64,000 nucleotides of DNA from Stenotrophomonas sp. HITSZ_GD (GCF_029543105.1 NZ_JARQXB010000003.1:124001-188000), one strand, 5' to 3'; positions 40,486-50,335 are shown, counted from the stretch's first letter. Made by a program: numbers and translations. Notes: generated from the letters alone by a model not told the origin.

Positions 40486-41874
40486 ATGGAACAAGGCAAC
40501 AAGGTGGCGACGGCGCTGCCGGCAGTGGATGCGCGGATCTACCCGCGCGGCGGGCTGGACGTGCTCTCCCGCGCCGAAGTGGCGCGCCTGCGCGATGCTT
40601 CCGCCGGCGGCATGCATGAATTGTTGCGCCGTTGCGCGCTGGCGGTGCTGACCAGCGGCAGCGCCTCGGACGACCCGCGCGCCGCGCGCGATCTCTATCC
40701 GGATTTCGACATCCAGGTCACCCAGCAGGACCGGGGGGTGCGCATCGACCTGAGCAAGGCGCCGGCGATGGCGTTCGTGGATGGCGAGATCATCCGCGGC
40801 GTGGCCGAGCTGCTGTTCGCCGTGGTGCGCGACCTGGCCTACATGGCCATCGAACTGGGCCCGCAGTACGCGGCTGACCTGGAGTCGGGCGAGGGCATCA
40901 CCAACGCGGTCTTCGGCCTGCTGCGCAACGCGCGCATCCTGCAGCCCTCCGACCCGAACCTGGTGGTGTGCTGGGGCGGCCACTCGATCTCGCGCGACGA
41001 ATACCTCTACACCAAGCAGGTCGGCTACGAGCTGGGCCTGCGCGGGCTGGACATCTGCACCGGCTGCGGCCCGGGCGCGATGAAGGGGCCCATGAAGGGC
41101 GCCACCATCGCCCACGCCAAGCAGCGCCGCACCAACACGCGCTACATCGGCGTGACCGAGCCGGGCATCATCGCCGCCGAATCGCCCAACCCCATCGTCA
41201 ACCACCTGGTCATCATGCCGGACATCGAGAAGCGCCTGGAGGCCTTCGTCCGCATCGGCCACGGCATCATCGTCTTCCCGGGCGGCGTGGGCACGGCGGA
41301 GGAAATCCTCTACCTGCTGGGCATCCTGCTGCGCGAGGAAAACGCCCACCTCCCGCTGCCGCTGATCCTCACCGGCCCGAGCATCGCCGCGCCGTACTTC
41401 GAGCAGATCGACCGCTTCATCCGCCTGACGCTGGGCGATGCGGCCGCCTCGCGCTACGAGATCATCGTTGGCGACCCGGTCGAGGTGGCGCGCCGCATGA
41501 CCCGCGGCATCAAGCAGGTGCGCGAATACCGCATCGCCCAGCGCGACTCGTTCTACTTCAACTGGTCGATCACCATTCCCGAGGAATACCAGCGCCCGTT
41601 CGTGCCCACGCACGAGGCGATGGCCGGGCTGGACCTGCACCAGGGCCGGCCGGCGCCGGCGCTGGCGGCCGACTTGCGCCGCGCGTTCTCCGGCATCGTG
41701 GCCGGCAACGTGAAGGAGGAAAGCATGCAGCGGATCGAGGCCCACGGCCCGTTCGAGATCCACGGCGATGCCCAGATGATGCAGGCCCTGGACGAACTGC
41801 TGCGCGCCTTCGTCGAGCAGCGCCGCATGAAGATCGCCGGGGACTACAAGCCCTGCTACCGGGTCGTGACCTGA
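40486..41874 (+). CDS. ppnN: Pyrimidine/purine nucleotide 5'-monophosphate nucleosidase, LOG family
   Basis: PpnN (YgdH) hydrolyses nucleoside monophosphates to base and ribose-5-phosphate and in E. coli is stimulated by (p)ppGpp. The 462-residue length matches E. coli PpnN (454). The central LOG domain carries CTGCGPGAMKGPMKGA and the signature PGGVGTAEEILYLLG; family N- and C-terminal domains flank it. The ATG at 40486 follows a GAAGGAG site. It is monocistronic between a terminator and a hairpin. Confidence 0.92.
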   Translation: MEQGNKVATALPAVDARIYPRGGLDVLSRAEVARLRDASAGGMHELLRRCALAVLTSGSASDDPRAARDLYPDFDIQVTQQDRGVRIDLSKAPAMAFVDGEIIRGVAELLFAVVRDLAYMAIELGPQYAADLESGEGITNAVFGLLRNARILQPSDPNLVVCWGGHSISRDEYLYTKQVGYELGLRGLDICTGCGPGAMKGPMKGATIAHAKQRRTNTRYIGVTEPGIIAAESPNPIVNHLVIMPDIEKRLEAFVRIGHGIIVFPGGVGTAEEILYLLGILLREENAHLPLPLILTGPSIAAPYFEQIDRFIRLTLGDAAASRYEIIVGDPVEVARRMTRGIKQVREYRIAQRDSFYFNWSITIPEEYQRPFVPTHEAMAGLDLHQGRPAPALAADLRRAFSGIVAGNVKEESMQRIEAHGPFEIHGDAQMMQALDELLRAFVEQRRMKIAGDYKPCYRVVT

Positions 41875-41910
41875 TCCGGGCGCCGGCCCCCGGGGCTGGC
41901 CGGGGAGGGC

Positions 41911-41932
41911 GGGCGTCAAAGCCTTGACGCCC
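41911..41932 (+). other. GC-rich hairpin after ppnN
   Basis: A perfect 9-bp stem GGGCGTCAA / TTGACGCCC with a 4-nt loop, without a T-tract. It may protect the ppnN transcript end or act with Rho. Confidence 0.4.
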
Positions 41933-42023
41933 GTCCGCCCGAACCGACCGTTCGTCCCGCCCGTGCTTGCCCCCGGCGGTCCCGGCGGGCACGCTGGGCA
42001 CCTACACGCTGGGGAGCGTATGT

Positions 42024-42539
42024 ATGCCGTGCCGTAGCAGTCGTGGCTTCACACTGGTGGAACTGATGGTGACCATCGCCGTGCTGGCGATCCTGGTCGC
42101 GATCGCCTTCCCCAGCTTCGAGGCGACCTTCCGTTCCAACCGCGTGGCCACCACCAACAACGCGCTGCTGTCGGCCCTGTCGATGGCCCGCAGCGAGGCG
42201 GTACGCAACACCCGCGGCGGCGGCGTGTGCGCCAGCGCCGACGGCGAGGGCTGCAACGGCAACTGGAGCAATGGCTGGATCGCGTTCGCCGACAACGACG
42301 GCAGCGGCGATTTCACCGATGGCGATACCGTCATCAACTTCACCCAGCTCAACCCCAAGATGGAAGCCGATGGCGACGGCGTGGACGTGATCGCCTTCAA
42401 CTCGCGCGGCATGCGCGTTTCCACGGCCGACCAGGCCATCGTCCTGCGTCCCACCACCTGCGGCGGCCAGGAGCTGCAGCGCACCGTCAACGTGAGCCCG
42501 ACGGGCACGGTGCGCGTCACCAAGGGAAATTGCCCATGA
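42024..42539 (+). CDS. fimU: Type IV minor pilin, GspH/FimT family (FimU-like)
   Basis: A 171-residue prepilin. The short leader MPCRSSRG ends at the prepilin-peptidase site G-F, followed by the hydrophobic N-terminal helix FTLVELMVTIAVLAILVAIA with the conserved Glu at position 5. The globular part has four Cys and the GspH-like ARSEAVRNTRGGGVC region. As first gene of the fimU-pilV-pilW-pilX-pilY1-pilE set it corresponds to FimU, a minor pilin that primes pilus assembly. The stop overlaps pilV (ATGA). Confidence 0.87.
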   Translation: MPCRSSRGFTLVELMVTIAVLAILVAIAFPSFEATFRSNRVATTNNALLSALSMARSEAVRNTRGGGVCASADGEGCNGNWSNGWIAFADNDGSGDFTDGDTVINFTQLNPKMEADGDGVDVIAFNSRGMRVSTADQAIVLRPTTCGGQELQRTVNVSPTGTVRVTKGNCP

Positions 42540-43009
42540 GCCGGCGTTTGAGTTTCCGTCCCCGCGCCAGCGCGGCGGGCTTCACCCTGATCGAAGTGAT
42601 GATCGCCGTGCTGGTGATGGGCGTGGGCCTGCTGGCCTTCGCGCTGCTGCAGACGATGAACGTGCGTTTCACCAAGAGCGCGCAGCAGCGCACCGTGGCC
42701 ACCAACCTGGCCTACGAGATCATCGACATCATGCGCAGCCAGCGCAGCCGCGGCTCCTACTTCAACGGCATCAGCTACGACAGCTTCGGCGGCATCAGCG
42801 GGCCGTGCGAGCGGGGCCAGGACATGGGGCCCACGGCCAGCATCGATCGCTGGAAGTGCGAGGTCGCCACCGCGCTGCCGGACGGGCAGGCGCAGGTGCA
42901 GCTGCAGGCGGACGGCACCGTGGACGTGACCGTGCGCTGGGGCGATTCCAGCTGGGAAACCGACGTCACCAAGGCCGTGACCGCGTTCACCGTGAGGAGC
43001 CGGATATGA
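42536..43009 (+). CDS. pilV: Type IV pilus modification protein PilV
   Basis: A 157-residue minor prepilin with leader and cleavage site AAG-FTLIEVMIAVLVMGVGLLAFA, Glu5 present, and a short C-terminal globular domain. PilV partners PilW and PilX in the priming complex at the pilus tip. It overlaps fimU by 4 bases and its 3' end overlaps pilW by 4 bases, so the operon is translationally coupled. Confidence 0.88.
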   Translation: MSRRLSFRPRASAAGFTLIEVMIAVLVMGVGLLAFALLQTMNVRFTKSAQQRTVATNLAYEIIDIMRSQRSRGSYFNGISYDSFGGISGPCERGQDMGPTASIDRWKCEVATALPDGQAQVQLQADGTVDVTVRWGDSSWETDVTKAVTAFTVRSRI

Positions 43010-44271
43010 GTTTCGCCGTAGCCCGCGCGGCAGCGCGAGGCCGCCGTCGCCAGGCGGGTCTGTCGCTGATCGAACTGATGATCGCCATGGTGATCGGCCT
43101 GGTGCTGATCCTCGGCCTGATCCAGGTCTTCGCCGCTTCGCGCCAGGCTTACCAGCTTTCCCAGGGCATCGCGCGCAACCAGGAGAACGGCCGCTTCGCG
43201 ATCGACTTCCTGTCGCGCGACCTGCGCATGGCCGGCCACACCGGCTGCGTCAACGACCAGCAGCTGCTGGCCGCCAATGCCGCCGGCCTGCCGATCGGCG
43301 GCAACATCCGCACGCTGTTCCTCAACGAGGCCGACCGCAACAGCAATACGGTGGCCAACGTTCCGTTCCCGCTGCGCTTCGATGTCGCCATCCAGGGCTT
43401 CGATGCGGTCGGCACCGAACCGGGCGACAGCCTCGCGGTCAGCACCACGCCCGCCGCCGGTGCCGCTGCCGACTGGTCGCCGGCGCTGCCCAACGCGCTG
43501 GCCAACCTGACCCCGCGGCCGATCCGCGGCAGCGACATCGTCATGCTGCGCTACTTCTCGGCGGAAGAAACCAAGATCCAGGGCTACACACCTGGCGCGA
43601 CGCCGGCCGTCATTTACCCGGACGAAGGCGCGGCGGGCAGCACCCGCGTGGCGACCGGTGGCCGCGGCCTGTACGCGGTGGCCGACTGCGGTGGCGCCAC
43701 CGTGTTCCAGGCCACCGCCGCGCCGGGCAACACCGGCATGAACGTGGACCAGAGCGGCTTGAACCTCAGCTCGCTGAGCTTCGTCGGCTCCCACGACGGC
43801 GCGCCGGCCTACAGCGCCGGCCAGGCGTCGCTGTTCCGCGCCGAGTCAGTGGCCTACTACGTGGGGCTGAACGCGGACAACGTGCCGTCGCTGTATCGCG
43901 CGCGCTGGCGCGCCAATCCGGCGGGCGCGCTCGCCGTGGATTCGGAAGAGATGGTGGAAGGCGTGGAGTCCTTGCAGCTGCTGTATGGCCAGGACTCGGC
44001 CGCGCTGACCTCCATGCCCAGCGGCTACATCAACGAAAGCTATTCGGCCGCCGACATCGGCGATGCGACCAACGCCGCGCGTTGGCGCCGCATCGGCTCG
44101 GTGCAGGTGGGCCTGATCGTGCGCGGCGGCAGCGAGCGGGCCGCCTCCGAGCAGGCCGAGGACGGCGACATGAGCGTGCTGGCGGTGTCGATCAATCCGC
44201 CCGCCGACGGGCATTACCGCTCCGTATACGAAACCACGGTTGCGCTGCGCAACCGCCTGTTCGGGAACTGA
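43006..44271 (+). CDS. pilW: Type IV pilus minor pilin PilW
   Basis: A 421-residue prepilin-like protein with leader ARGRRRQAG, cleavage before LSLIELMIAMVIGLVLILGLI, and the PilW-family C-terminal region that includes VGLIVRGGSERAA. The ATG at 43006 has a strong GAGGAG at 42994-42999. The mature N-terminal residue is Leu rather than Phe, which is tolerated in minor pilins. Fourth-position operon context (pilV before, pilX after) supports the name. Confidence 0.88.
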   Translation: MSFAVARAAARGRRRQAGLSLIELMIAMVIGLVLILGLIQVFAASRQAYQLSQGIARNQENGRFAIDFLSRDLRMAGHTGCVNDQQLLAANAAGLPIGGNIRTLFLNEADRNSNTVANVPFPLRFDVAIQGFDAVGTEPGDSLAVSTTPAAGAAADWSPALPNALANLTPRPIRGSDIVMLRYFSAEETKIQGYTPGATPAVIYPDEGAAGSTRVATGGRGLYAVADCGGATVFQATAAPGNTGMNVDQSGLNLSSLSFVGSHDGAPAYSAGQASLFRAESVAYYVGLNADNVPSLYRARWRANPAGALAVDSEEMVEGVESLQLLYGQDSAALTSMPSGYINESYSAADIGDATNAARWRRIGSVQVGLIVRGGSERAASEQAEDGDMSVLAVSINPPADGHYRSVYETTVALRNRLFGN

Positions 44272-44274
44272 CGC

Positions 44275-44763
44275 ATGAACCAGCGCAAATTCCAGGCCAC
44301 CCGCCTGGGTGGCGGCCACCAGCAAGGCGCCGTGCTCTACGTGGCCTTGATCATGTTGATCCTGCTGGCGCTGATCGGCGTGGTCGGCATGCAGGTCGCC
44401 AGCATGCAGGAGCGCATGTCGGCCAACTACCTGGCGTCCAACCAGGCGTTCCAGCAAGCCGAATTGCAGGTGCGCGAGCGCGAGGCCGACATCACCAGCG
44501 GCGGCGAGTACGACTACGAAGAATGCAACGTGCCGTTCGAGCCGGTGGAGTGGGCGAACGAGGTGGGCAACGACGTGGGTTCGGAGGTGCGCACGCGCAA
44601 CGTCAGCATCTGCAACCGCCAGTGCAGCGCCGGGGCCGGCGTGGATGTCTCCGAGCAGCCCTGCAACATGTTCCGCACCACCGCGTTCAGCCGCAATCTC
44701 CCCGATGACGCCGCCGCTTCTTCTTCGCTGGCCGCGGTCGACACCATCTTCATCAGGCCCTGA
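44275..44763 (+). CDS. pilX: Type IV pilus assembly protein PilX
   Basis: A 162-residue protein with a hydrophobic helix GAVLYVALIMLILLALIGVVGMQ after a 17-residue leader and the PilX-type motif MQERMSANYLASNQAFQQAE. It lacks the classical Glu5 FTLIE form, as PilX proteins do. Four Cys in the C-terminal part could form disulfides. It sits between pilW and pilY1, its usual place. Confidence 0.86.
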   Translation: MNQRKFQATRLGGGHQQGAVLYVALIMLILLALIGVVGMQVASMQERMSANYLASNQAFQQAELQVREREADITSGGEYDYEECNVPFEPVEWANEVGNDVGSEVRTRNVSICNRQCSAGAGVDVSEQPCNMFRTTAFSRNLPDDAAASSSLAAVDTIFIRP

Positions 44764-44766
44764 TCG

Positions 44767-47700
44767 ATGAAACTCAATCTCCTCAAGTACGGCTTGCCCC
44801 TGGTCGCGATCGCCGCGCTGGGTTCGCTCGTCTACAAGGGCGTCACCGCGCCGGGCCCGCTCAACATCGCCGACGCGCCGCTGTTCACCCGCGTCGCGCT
44901 GCCGCCGCTGAACATGCTGGTGATGGGGCGCGACCACAAGCTCTATTACGAGGCGTACAACGACGCCTCGGACCTGGACAACGATGGCGCGCTGGACGTC
45001 GGCTACAAGCCGGACCAGATCTCGACCTACTACGGCTACTACAACTCCCACGTCTGCTACACGACCGACGGCACCAAGTTCGTGCCCTCGTCGGCGGCCG
45101 GCGGCACCAACGGCAAGCAGTGCGACGGCGCCACCTGGAGCGGCGACTTCCTCAACTACGTGACCACCTCGCGCATGGACGCCCTGCGCAAGGTGCTTTT
45201 CGGTGGCTACCGCGAGGTCGATAGCGCCACGCAGACCATCCTGCGCGCGTCCTACACCCCGCAGGACGCCCATAGCTGGGGCAAGCAGTACACCTCCCAG
45301 GCGGTGGATGGTTACGACATCACCAAGTACACCCCGCTGAGCGCGCCGGGCACCGGCCGTTACCACCTGTTCGCGGTGACCACGCTCAGCGACAACGGCA
45401 TCCCGCAGATGCGGGTGCTGCGCAACACCACCTTCAAGATCTGGAACTGGGTGTCGATCGAACGCCCGGTGGCCGGTGACGATTGCTTCACCGCCAACAA
45501 CAGCCGCGTGAACTGCGTGACCGGCTCCGGCACGGCGGATGGCTGGCAGGTGGTGCCGGCCGCCAACCTGTCCAACCTGCGGATCACGACGTGGAAGCGT
45601 TCGGGCAACACGCCCGGCAGCGACGCGGATATGACCACGTTCTTCAACGGCAACCGCGACAACAACCGTTGCGGCACGGGCACCAACCTCACCCAGATCT
45701 ACACCACCGGTCCGAACAACAATCCCTTCGTGCCCGGCAGCAACAACTGTACGCAGGATGGGTACGCCACGCTGATCACCGGCAATATCTACGCCTCCAC
45801 CGCCGGCAACTACAGCTTCGCCGTCAACGGCGACGACGCGATCGACGTGTATATCGACGGCCGCCTCGTGGTCGGCTGGTATGGCGACCATGGCGGCGAC
45901 ACCTCCGCCAACGGCCTGACCAGCCACTCCGGCACGGTCAACCTCACCCAGGGCAGCCACACCGTGCAGGTCCGCCATCGCGAAAACGCCGGCGACGACT
46001 ACTGGCAGCTGTACTGGAAGACGCCCGATTCCGGCGGCTCGGTCAGCATGACCAACTATCCGCTGCGCGTGGAAGCGTGCCCGCCGGGTGCCGGCAAGGC
46101 CGCGTTGCGCGAGGACAACTGCAAGGTCTACTCGAACAACACCTCCTACAAGCCGACCGGCATCCTGCACGAGTACGGCGAGAGCAACCGCATGTTCTTC
46201 GGCCTGCTCACCGGCTCGTACCAGAAGAACACCACCGGTGGCGTGCTGCATTCGAACATGTCGAGCTTCTCGCGCGAGCTGAGCCCGACCACTGGCCAGT
46301 TCTGCCTCAACGGCAACTGCGGCAGCGGCAACGACGTGAAGGGCATCGTGCATACGATTAGCACCTTCCGCATGCTCGACTTCAACTACAACGGCTACCA
46401 GTACGGCTGCGGCTGGATCACCACCCGCCCGGTGAATGCCGGCGAGTGCTGGATGTGGGGCAACCCCGTCGCGGAAATGATGTACGAGACGCTGCGCTAC
46501 TTCGGCGGCGCCACGCAGCCGCGCGCGGAATACGACATCAACAACAACTCGCAGGACATCGCCACGCTGGCGCTGTCCAAGCCGAGCTGGGTGCCGCCTT
46601 ACACCTCCAAGGCCAACGGCGGTGGCGGCTACCCGGCCTGCTCGCAGCCGACCATGACGGTGCTCAGCGACATCAACCCGTCCTACGACTACAAGTTGCC
46701 TGGCTCCCACTGGAGCACGTTCAGCGGTAGCGGCGACCCGACCTCGCTCAGCGGGCTGAACGTGTCCACCGAGGCCGACGCCATCTGGGCGGCGGAAGGC
46801 GGCGGCACGCGCAAGGTGTTCATCGGCGAATCCAACGGCGTGGTGGACAACGCGCCGACGCCGAAGGACGTCAACAACATGTCCACCATCCGCGGCCTGT
46901 CGCCGGAGGAGCCGTCCAAGCAGGGTACGTACTACTCCGCCTCGGTGGCGCGCTTCGGCGCCAACCACAAGATCGGTGGCGACAAGTTCGTGCGGACCTA
47001 CTCGGTGGCGCTGGCTTCGCCGCTGCCGAAGTTCGAATTCCCGGTGGGAAGCGGCCGGGTGACCCTGGTGCCGTTCGCCAAGTCGGTGCGCGGCAGCTCG
47101 ATCGACGCCAGCGGCAACTTCCAGCCGACCGACCAGATCGTGGACTTCTACGTCGCCAAGGTCGCCAACACGGGTGCGCGCGACCAGGACGCCACGGTCA
47201 ACGGCGGCCGCCCCTACGCCGAGTTCCGCATCAACTACGAGGACGTGGAGCAGGGCGCCGACCATGACATGGACGCCATCGTGCTCTACACGCTGGAGGT
47301 GACGGCGACCAACGAGCTGAAGGTGACGCTGAAGTCCGAGTACGCCGCCGGCGGCATCGACCAGCACATGGGCTACATCATCTCCGGCACCACCGACGAC
47401 GGCGTGTACCTGGAGGTCTGTGACCTGGCCGACGGCCGCACCAACGACGGCAACCGCAGCAGCTGCGCCGGCCAGCAGGCCTACAAGTTGAATACCCCGC
47501 CGGGCCGTTCGCCGGGCTACTGCAACACCACTTCGATGCCGAGCGACTGCACCGGCCTGCCGCCGACCGCCGTGCGCAACTTCAGCGTGGGCAACACCGC
47601 CGGCGCGACGTTGCTCAAGGATCCGCTGTGGTATGCCGCCAAGTATGGCAACGACCAGGGCGTGACCCTGGACGCCGATGGCGACCCGACCAACTACTTC

Positions 47701-49821
47701 CTGGTCACCAACCCGCTGTACCTGCGCGAGCAGCTGACCAAGGCGTTCGATGCCATCGGCACCTCGTCCGGCTTCAGCGGTTCCACCGCGGTGGTCGGCG
47801 CCCGCGTCAGCGCCAGCTCGTTCCTGGTGGTGCCGTCGTATGCCAGCCTCAACGACGGCAAGGACTGGGTGGGCGATATCACCGCCTACTCGGTGTCCTC
47901 CAGCGGTGGTTTCGGCGCCAAGCTGTGGTCGGCGGCCGCGCGCCTGCCGGCGACGGCCACGGCGGTGAACGAGCGCAAGGTGTACACCGCCATCGCCGAC
48001 GTCAATTCGGCCAACCGCGACGACAACGTACGCGAGTTCCGCGCCGCGCAACTCGCCGTGGACCCGAATAACACCAGCAACAGCGAGATGTTCGGGCGGC
48101 TGGGCTATACCGAAGGCGAGATCTCCGCCAACTTCGGCGCGGTCACGCCGAACCAGCTGGTCGCCTACCTGCGCGGCGAGCGCACGATGGAGGGTGCGGT
48201 GCTCAATACGGCGCCGTTCCGTACGCGCAGCAGCATCATGGGCGACATTATCAACTCCTCGCCGGTGGTGGCCACCAAGCGCGCCAACTACGGCTGGGCA
48301 CGCGCCAGCGGCCTGCCGCAGGCCACGCGCACCGCGTACACCACCTATCTGACCGCCAAGGCGGATTCGAGCAACCGCGAGTACGTGTACGTAGGCGCCA
48401 ACGACGGCATGCTGCACGCCTTCAACGACCAGGGCGACGAGCAGTTCGCCTATGTCCCCAACGGCGTGCTGCGCAACATGGCCTACCTGGCCAACCGCGC
48501 CTACCAGCACCAGTACTACGTGGATGGCAAGCTCACGCTGGGCGACGCCGTGGTCGATGGCAGCTGGAAGACCGTGCTGGTGGGTGGCCTGGGCGCCGGC
48601 GGCCGCTCGGTGTTCGGCCTGGATATCAGCAACCCCGGCGAGTTCGACGAAAGCAACGTGATGTGGGAAGTCACCTCCACCACGCAGCCGGACCTGGGCT
48701 ACGTGATGGGCAAGCCGGTCGTGGTGCCGCTGCAGAACGGCCGCTGGGTCGCGCTGTTCGGCAACGGCTACAACAGCACGAACGGCCGGGCCGGCTTGTT
48801 CGTGGTGGATATCGCCACCGGTGCGGTGATCAAGAAGATCATGGTGGACGATGGCATCGTCGGCAACGAGACCGCCGCGGGGTTGTCCGAGCTGGGCTAC
48901 AACGGCATGGGCAGCATCTCCGCCGTGGATACCGACTACGACGGCCTGGTGGACACCGTGTACGGCGGCGACCTCCACGGCAACCTGTGGAAGTTCGACC
49001 TGAGCGACGCGAACGAAGCGAACTGGGGCACGTCCTATCGCGACGGCCTGGGCAATGCCAAGCCGCTGTTCATCGCGCGCGACCCGAGCGGCAACCGGCA
49101 GCCGATCACCGGCGGCTTGGAAATCGCGGTGGGTCCGGGCACGGGCTACATGGTGTACTTCGGTACCGGCCGCTACTTCGCCGTGGGCGACAACGGCACC
49201 AAGGACATCAGCAGCCTGTATGCGGTGTGGGACAACGGCACGGCGGTGGACAATTCGCGTAGCGCGCTCGTGCAACAGACGCTCAGTGCCGGCAGCAATG
49301 GAGATCCCTCCACGCGCGTGGGCAGCCGCAATTCGGTGAACTACTACACGCACCGCGGCTGGTTCATGGACCTGGTGGTGGGCGACGATGCACAGGGCGA
49401 GCGCATGATCGCCCAGCCACAGATCTCCGAAGGCAGCATCCTGTTCCCGACCTACACGCCGGGCGTCACGGCCGACTGCGATCCGGGCGGCCTGAACATG
49501 ACGTACAAGCTGGCCTCGCTGACCGGTACGCCGAACATGGGCGTGGTGACGCTGGAGCCTTCCGGCACCACCGTGGGTGGCGAGGACACGGTGGCGGTGG
49601 GTACCAAGGGCGATGCGCCGAACCAGAACGTGGGCCTGACGCACAACTCCAAGCCGGACCCGGCGTTCTGCAACCCCGGCGACGACGACTGCACACTGCC
49701 CGACGAGGACGGTGGCAGCGAGGCGCGTTGCACCGAGGTGATCCTGGACAGCCCCGATTCGACCAACACCCTGACCACCGCGCGCGTGTGCGGCCGTCAA
49801 TCCTGGCGACAACTGCGATGA
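44767..49821 (+). CDS. pilY1: PilY1-type pilus tip adhesin with PA14-like domain
   Basis: A 1684-residue exported protein with an N-terminal signal or anchor helix (about residues 8-28). The C-terminal beta-propeller typical of PilY1 spans about residues 1180-1570, with YVGANDGMLHAFNDQGDEQFAYVPNG-like blades. A D-x-D-x-D-G-x-x-D calcium loop lies there at 1388-1396 (DTDYDGLVD), matching the loop that controls pilus retraction in Pseudomonas PilY1. A second Asp loop, DLDNDGALD, is at 69-77. About residues 280-425 resemble a PA14 domain (GDDAIDVYIDGRLVVGWYG), a carbohydrate-binding fold not usual in PilY1. It probably caps the pilus and binds surfaces. Confidence 0.88.
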   Translation: MKLNLLKYGLPLVAIAALGSLVYKGVTAPGPLNIADAPLFTRVALPPLNMLVMGRDHKLYYEAYNDASDLDNDGALDVGYKPDQISTYYGYYNSHVCYTTDGTKFVPSSAAGGTNGKQCDGATWSGDFLNYVTTSRMDALRKVLFGGYREVDSATQTILRASYTPQDAHSWGKQYTSQAVDGYDITKYTPLSAPGTGRYHLFAVTTLSDNGIPQMRVLRNTTFKIWNWVSIERPVAGDDCFTANNSRVNCVTGSGTADGWQVVPAANLSNLRITTWKRSGNTPGSDADMTTFFNGNRDNNRCGTGTNLTQIYTTGPNNNPFVPGSNNCTQDGYATLITGNIYASTAGNYSFAVNGDDAIDVYIDGRLVVGWYGDHGGDTSANGLTSHSGTVNLTQGSHTVQVRHRENAGDDYWQLYWKTPDSGGSVSMTNYPLRVEACPPGAGKAALREDNCKVYSNNTSYKPTGILHEYGESNRMFFGLLTGSYQKNTTGGVLHSNMSSFSRELSPTTGQFCLNGNCGSGNDVKGIVHTISTFRMLDFNYNGYQYGCGWITTRPVNAGECWMWGNPVAEMMYETLRYFGGATQPRAEYDINNNSQDIATLALSKPSWVPPYTSKANGGGGYPACSQPTMTVLSDINPSYDYKLPGSHWSTFSGSGDPTSLSGLNVSTEADAIWAAEGGGTRKVFIGESNGVVDNAPTPKDVNNMSTIRGLSPEEPSKQGTYYSASVARFGANHKIGGDKFVRTYSVALASPLPKFEFPVGSGRVTLVPFAKSVRGSSIDASGNFQPTDQIVDFYVAKVANTGARDQDATVNGGRPYAEFRINYEDVEQGADHDMDAIVLYTLEVTATNELKVTLKSEYAAGGIDQHMGYIISGTTDDGVYLEVCDLADGRTNDGNRSSCAGQQAYKLNTPPGRSPGYCNTTSMPSDCTGLPPTAVRNFSVGNTAGATLLKDPLWYAAKYGNDQGVTLDADGDPTNYFLVTNPLYLREQLTKAFDAIGTSSGFSGSTAVVGARVSASSFLVVPSYASLNDGKDWVGDITAYSVSSSGGFGAKLWSAAARLPATATAVNERKVYTAIADVNSANRDDNVREFRAAQLAVDPNNTSNSEMFGRLGYTEGEISANFGAVTPNQLVAYLRGERTMEGAVLNTAPFRTRSSIMGDIINSSPVVATKRANYGWARASGLPQATRTAYTTYLTAKADSSNREYVYVGANDGMLHAFNDQGDEQFAYVPNGVLRNMAYLANRAYQHQYYVDGKLTLGDAVVDGSWKTVLVGGLGAGGRSVFGLDISNPGEFDESNVMWEVTSTTQPDLGYVMGKPVVVPLQNGRWVALFGNGYNSTNGRAGLFVVDIATGAVIKKIMVDDGIVGNETAAGLSELGYNGMGSISAVDTDYDGLVDTVYGGDLHGNLWKFDLSDANEANWGTSYRDGLGNAKPLFIARDPSGNRQPITGGLEIAVGPGTGYMVYFGTGRYFAVGDNGTKDISSLYAVWDNGTAVDNSRSALVQQTLSAGSNGDPSTRVGSRNSVNYYTHRGWFMDLVVGDDAQGERMIAQPQISEGSILFPTYTPGVTADCDPGGLNMTYKLASLTGTPNMGVVTLEPSGTTVGGEDTVAVGTKGDAPNQNVGLTHNSKPDPAFCNPGDDDCTLPDEDGGSEARCTEVILDSPDSTNTLTTARVCGRQSWRQLR

Positions 49822-49835
49822 ACACGAGGACTTCG

Positions 49836-50261
49836 ATGATGGCCCTGGGCAGCACCCGTAATCGCCGCGACGCCGCCGGCTTCACCCTGATCGAGCTGAT
49901 GATCGTGGTGGCGATCATCGCGATCATCGCGGCGATCGCGTATCCCTCGTTCACCGACCAGGTGCGCAAGTCGCGTCGCGCGCAGGCCAAGGCCGACCTG
50001 CTCGAGCTGGCGCAGCTCGCCGAGCGCTCCCGCACGGTGCACAACACCTATGGCGAGTTCGACCTGCCATTTGCGCAGTCGCCGCGCGAAGGGACCGCGC
50101 GTTACACGATCCAGTGGTCGGAAGAGCCCGATGCCAGCACGTTCGAGCTGGAAGCGGTGCCGGTGGGAAGCCAGGAGGGTGACCCGTGCGGCACGCTCAC
50201 CATCAATCAGGCGAACCGCAAGACGCCCGCGCCGAGTGACGACGGCCCGGTTTGCTGGTGA
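49836..50261 (+). CDS. pilE: Type IV pilin PilE
   Basis: A 141-residue type IV pilin or minor pilin with cleavage site AAG-FTLIELMIVVAIIAIIAAIA, Glu5, and a small C-terminal domain with two Cys near the end (DPCG and PVCW) forming the D-region loop. I use the ATG at 49836, 5 bases after GAGGA (49826-49830). The ATG at 49818 overlaps the pilY1 stop by 4 bases and is a serious alternative that adds 6 residues. It is the last gene of the minor-pilin operon. Confidence 0.88.
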   Translation: MMALGSTRNRRDAAGFTLIELMIVVAIIAIIAAIAYPSFTDQVRKSRRAQAKADLLELAQLAERSRTVHNTYGEFDLPFAQSPREGTARYTIQWSEEPDASTFELEAVPVGSQEGDPCGTLTINQANRKTPAPSDDGPVCW

Positions 50262-50295
50262 TATCAGGGTCTGAAAAGAAGTGATGTTCGGGCGC

Positions 50296-50325
50296 TTGCA
50301 TGCCTCCCGGAAATCTCGTTACAAT
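50296..50325 (+). promoter_or_regulatory. Promoter of tRNA-Asn
   Basis: TTGCAT (50296-50301) and TACAAT (50320-50325) are separated by 18 bases; the -10 ends 10 bases before the tRNA. Confidence 0.65.
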
Positions 50326-50335
50326 GCGCGCCCCC

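Noticed and set aside
43846-49812. Minus-strand open frame of nearly 2000 codons opposite pilY1
   Set aside because: It is antisense to a strongly recognisable PilY1; its translation is His/Arg/Val/Gly low complexity typical of shadow frames in high-GC DNA.
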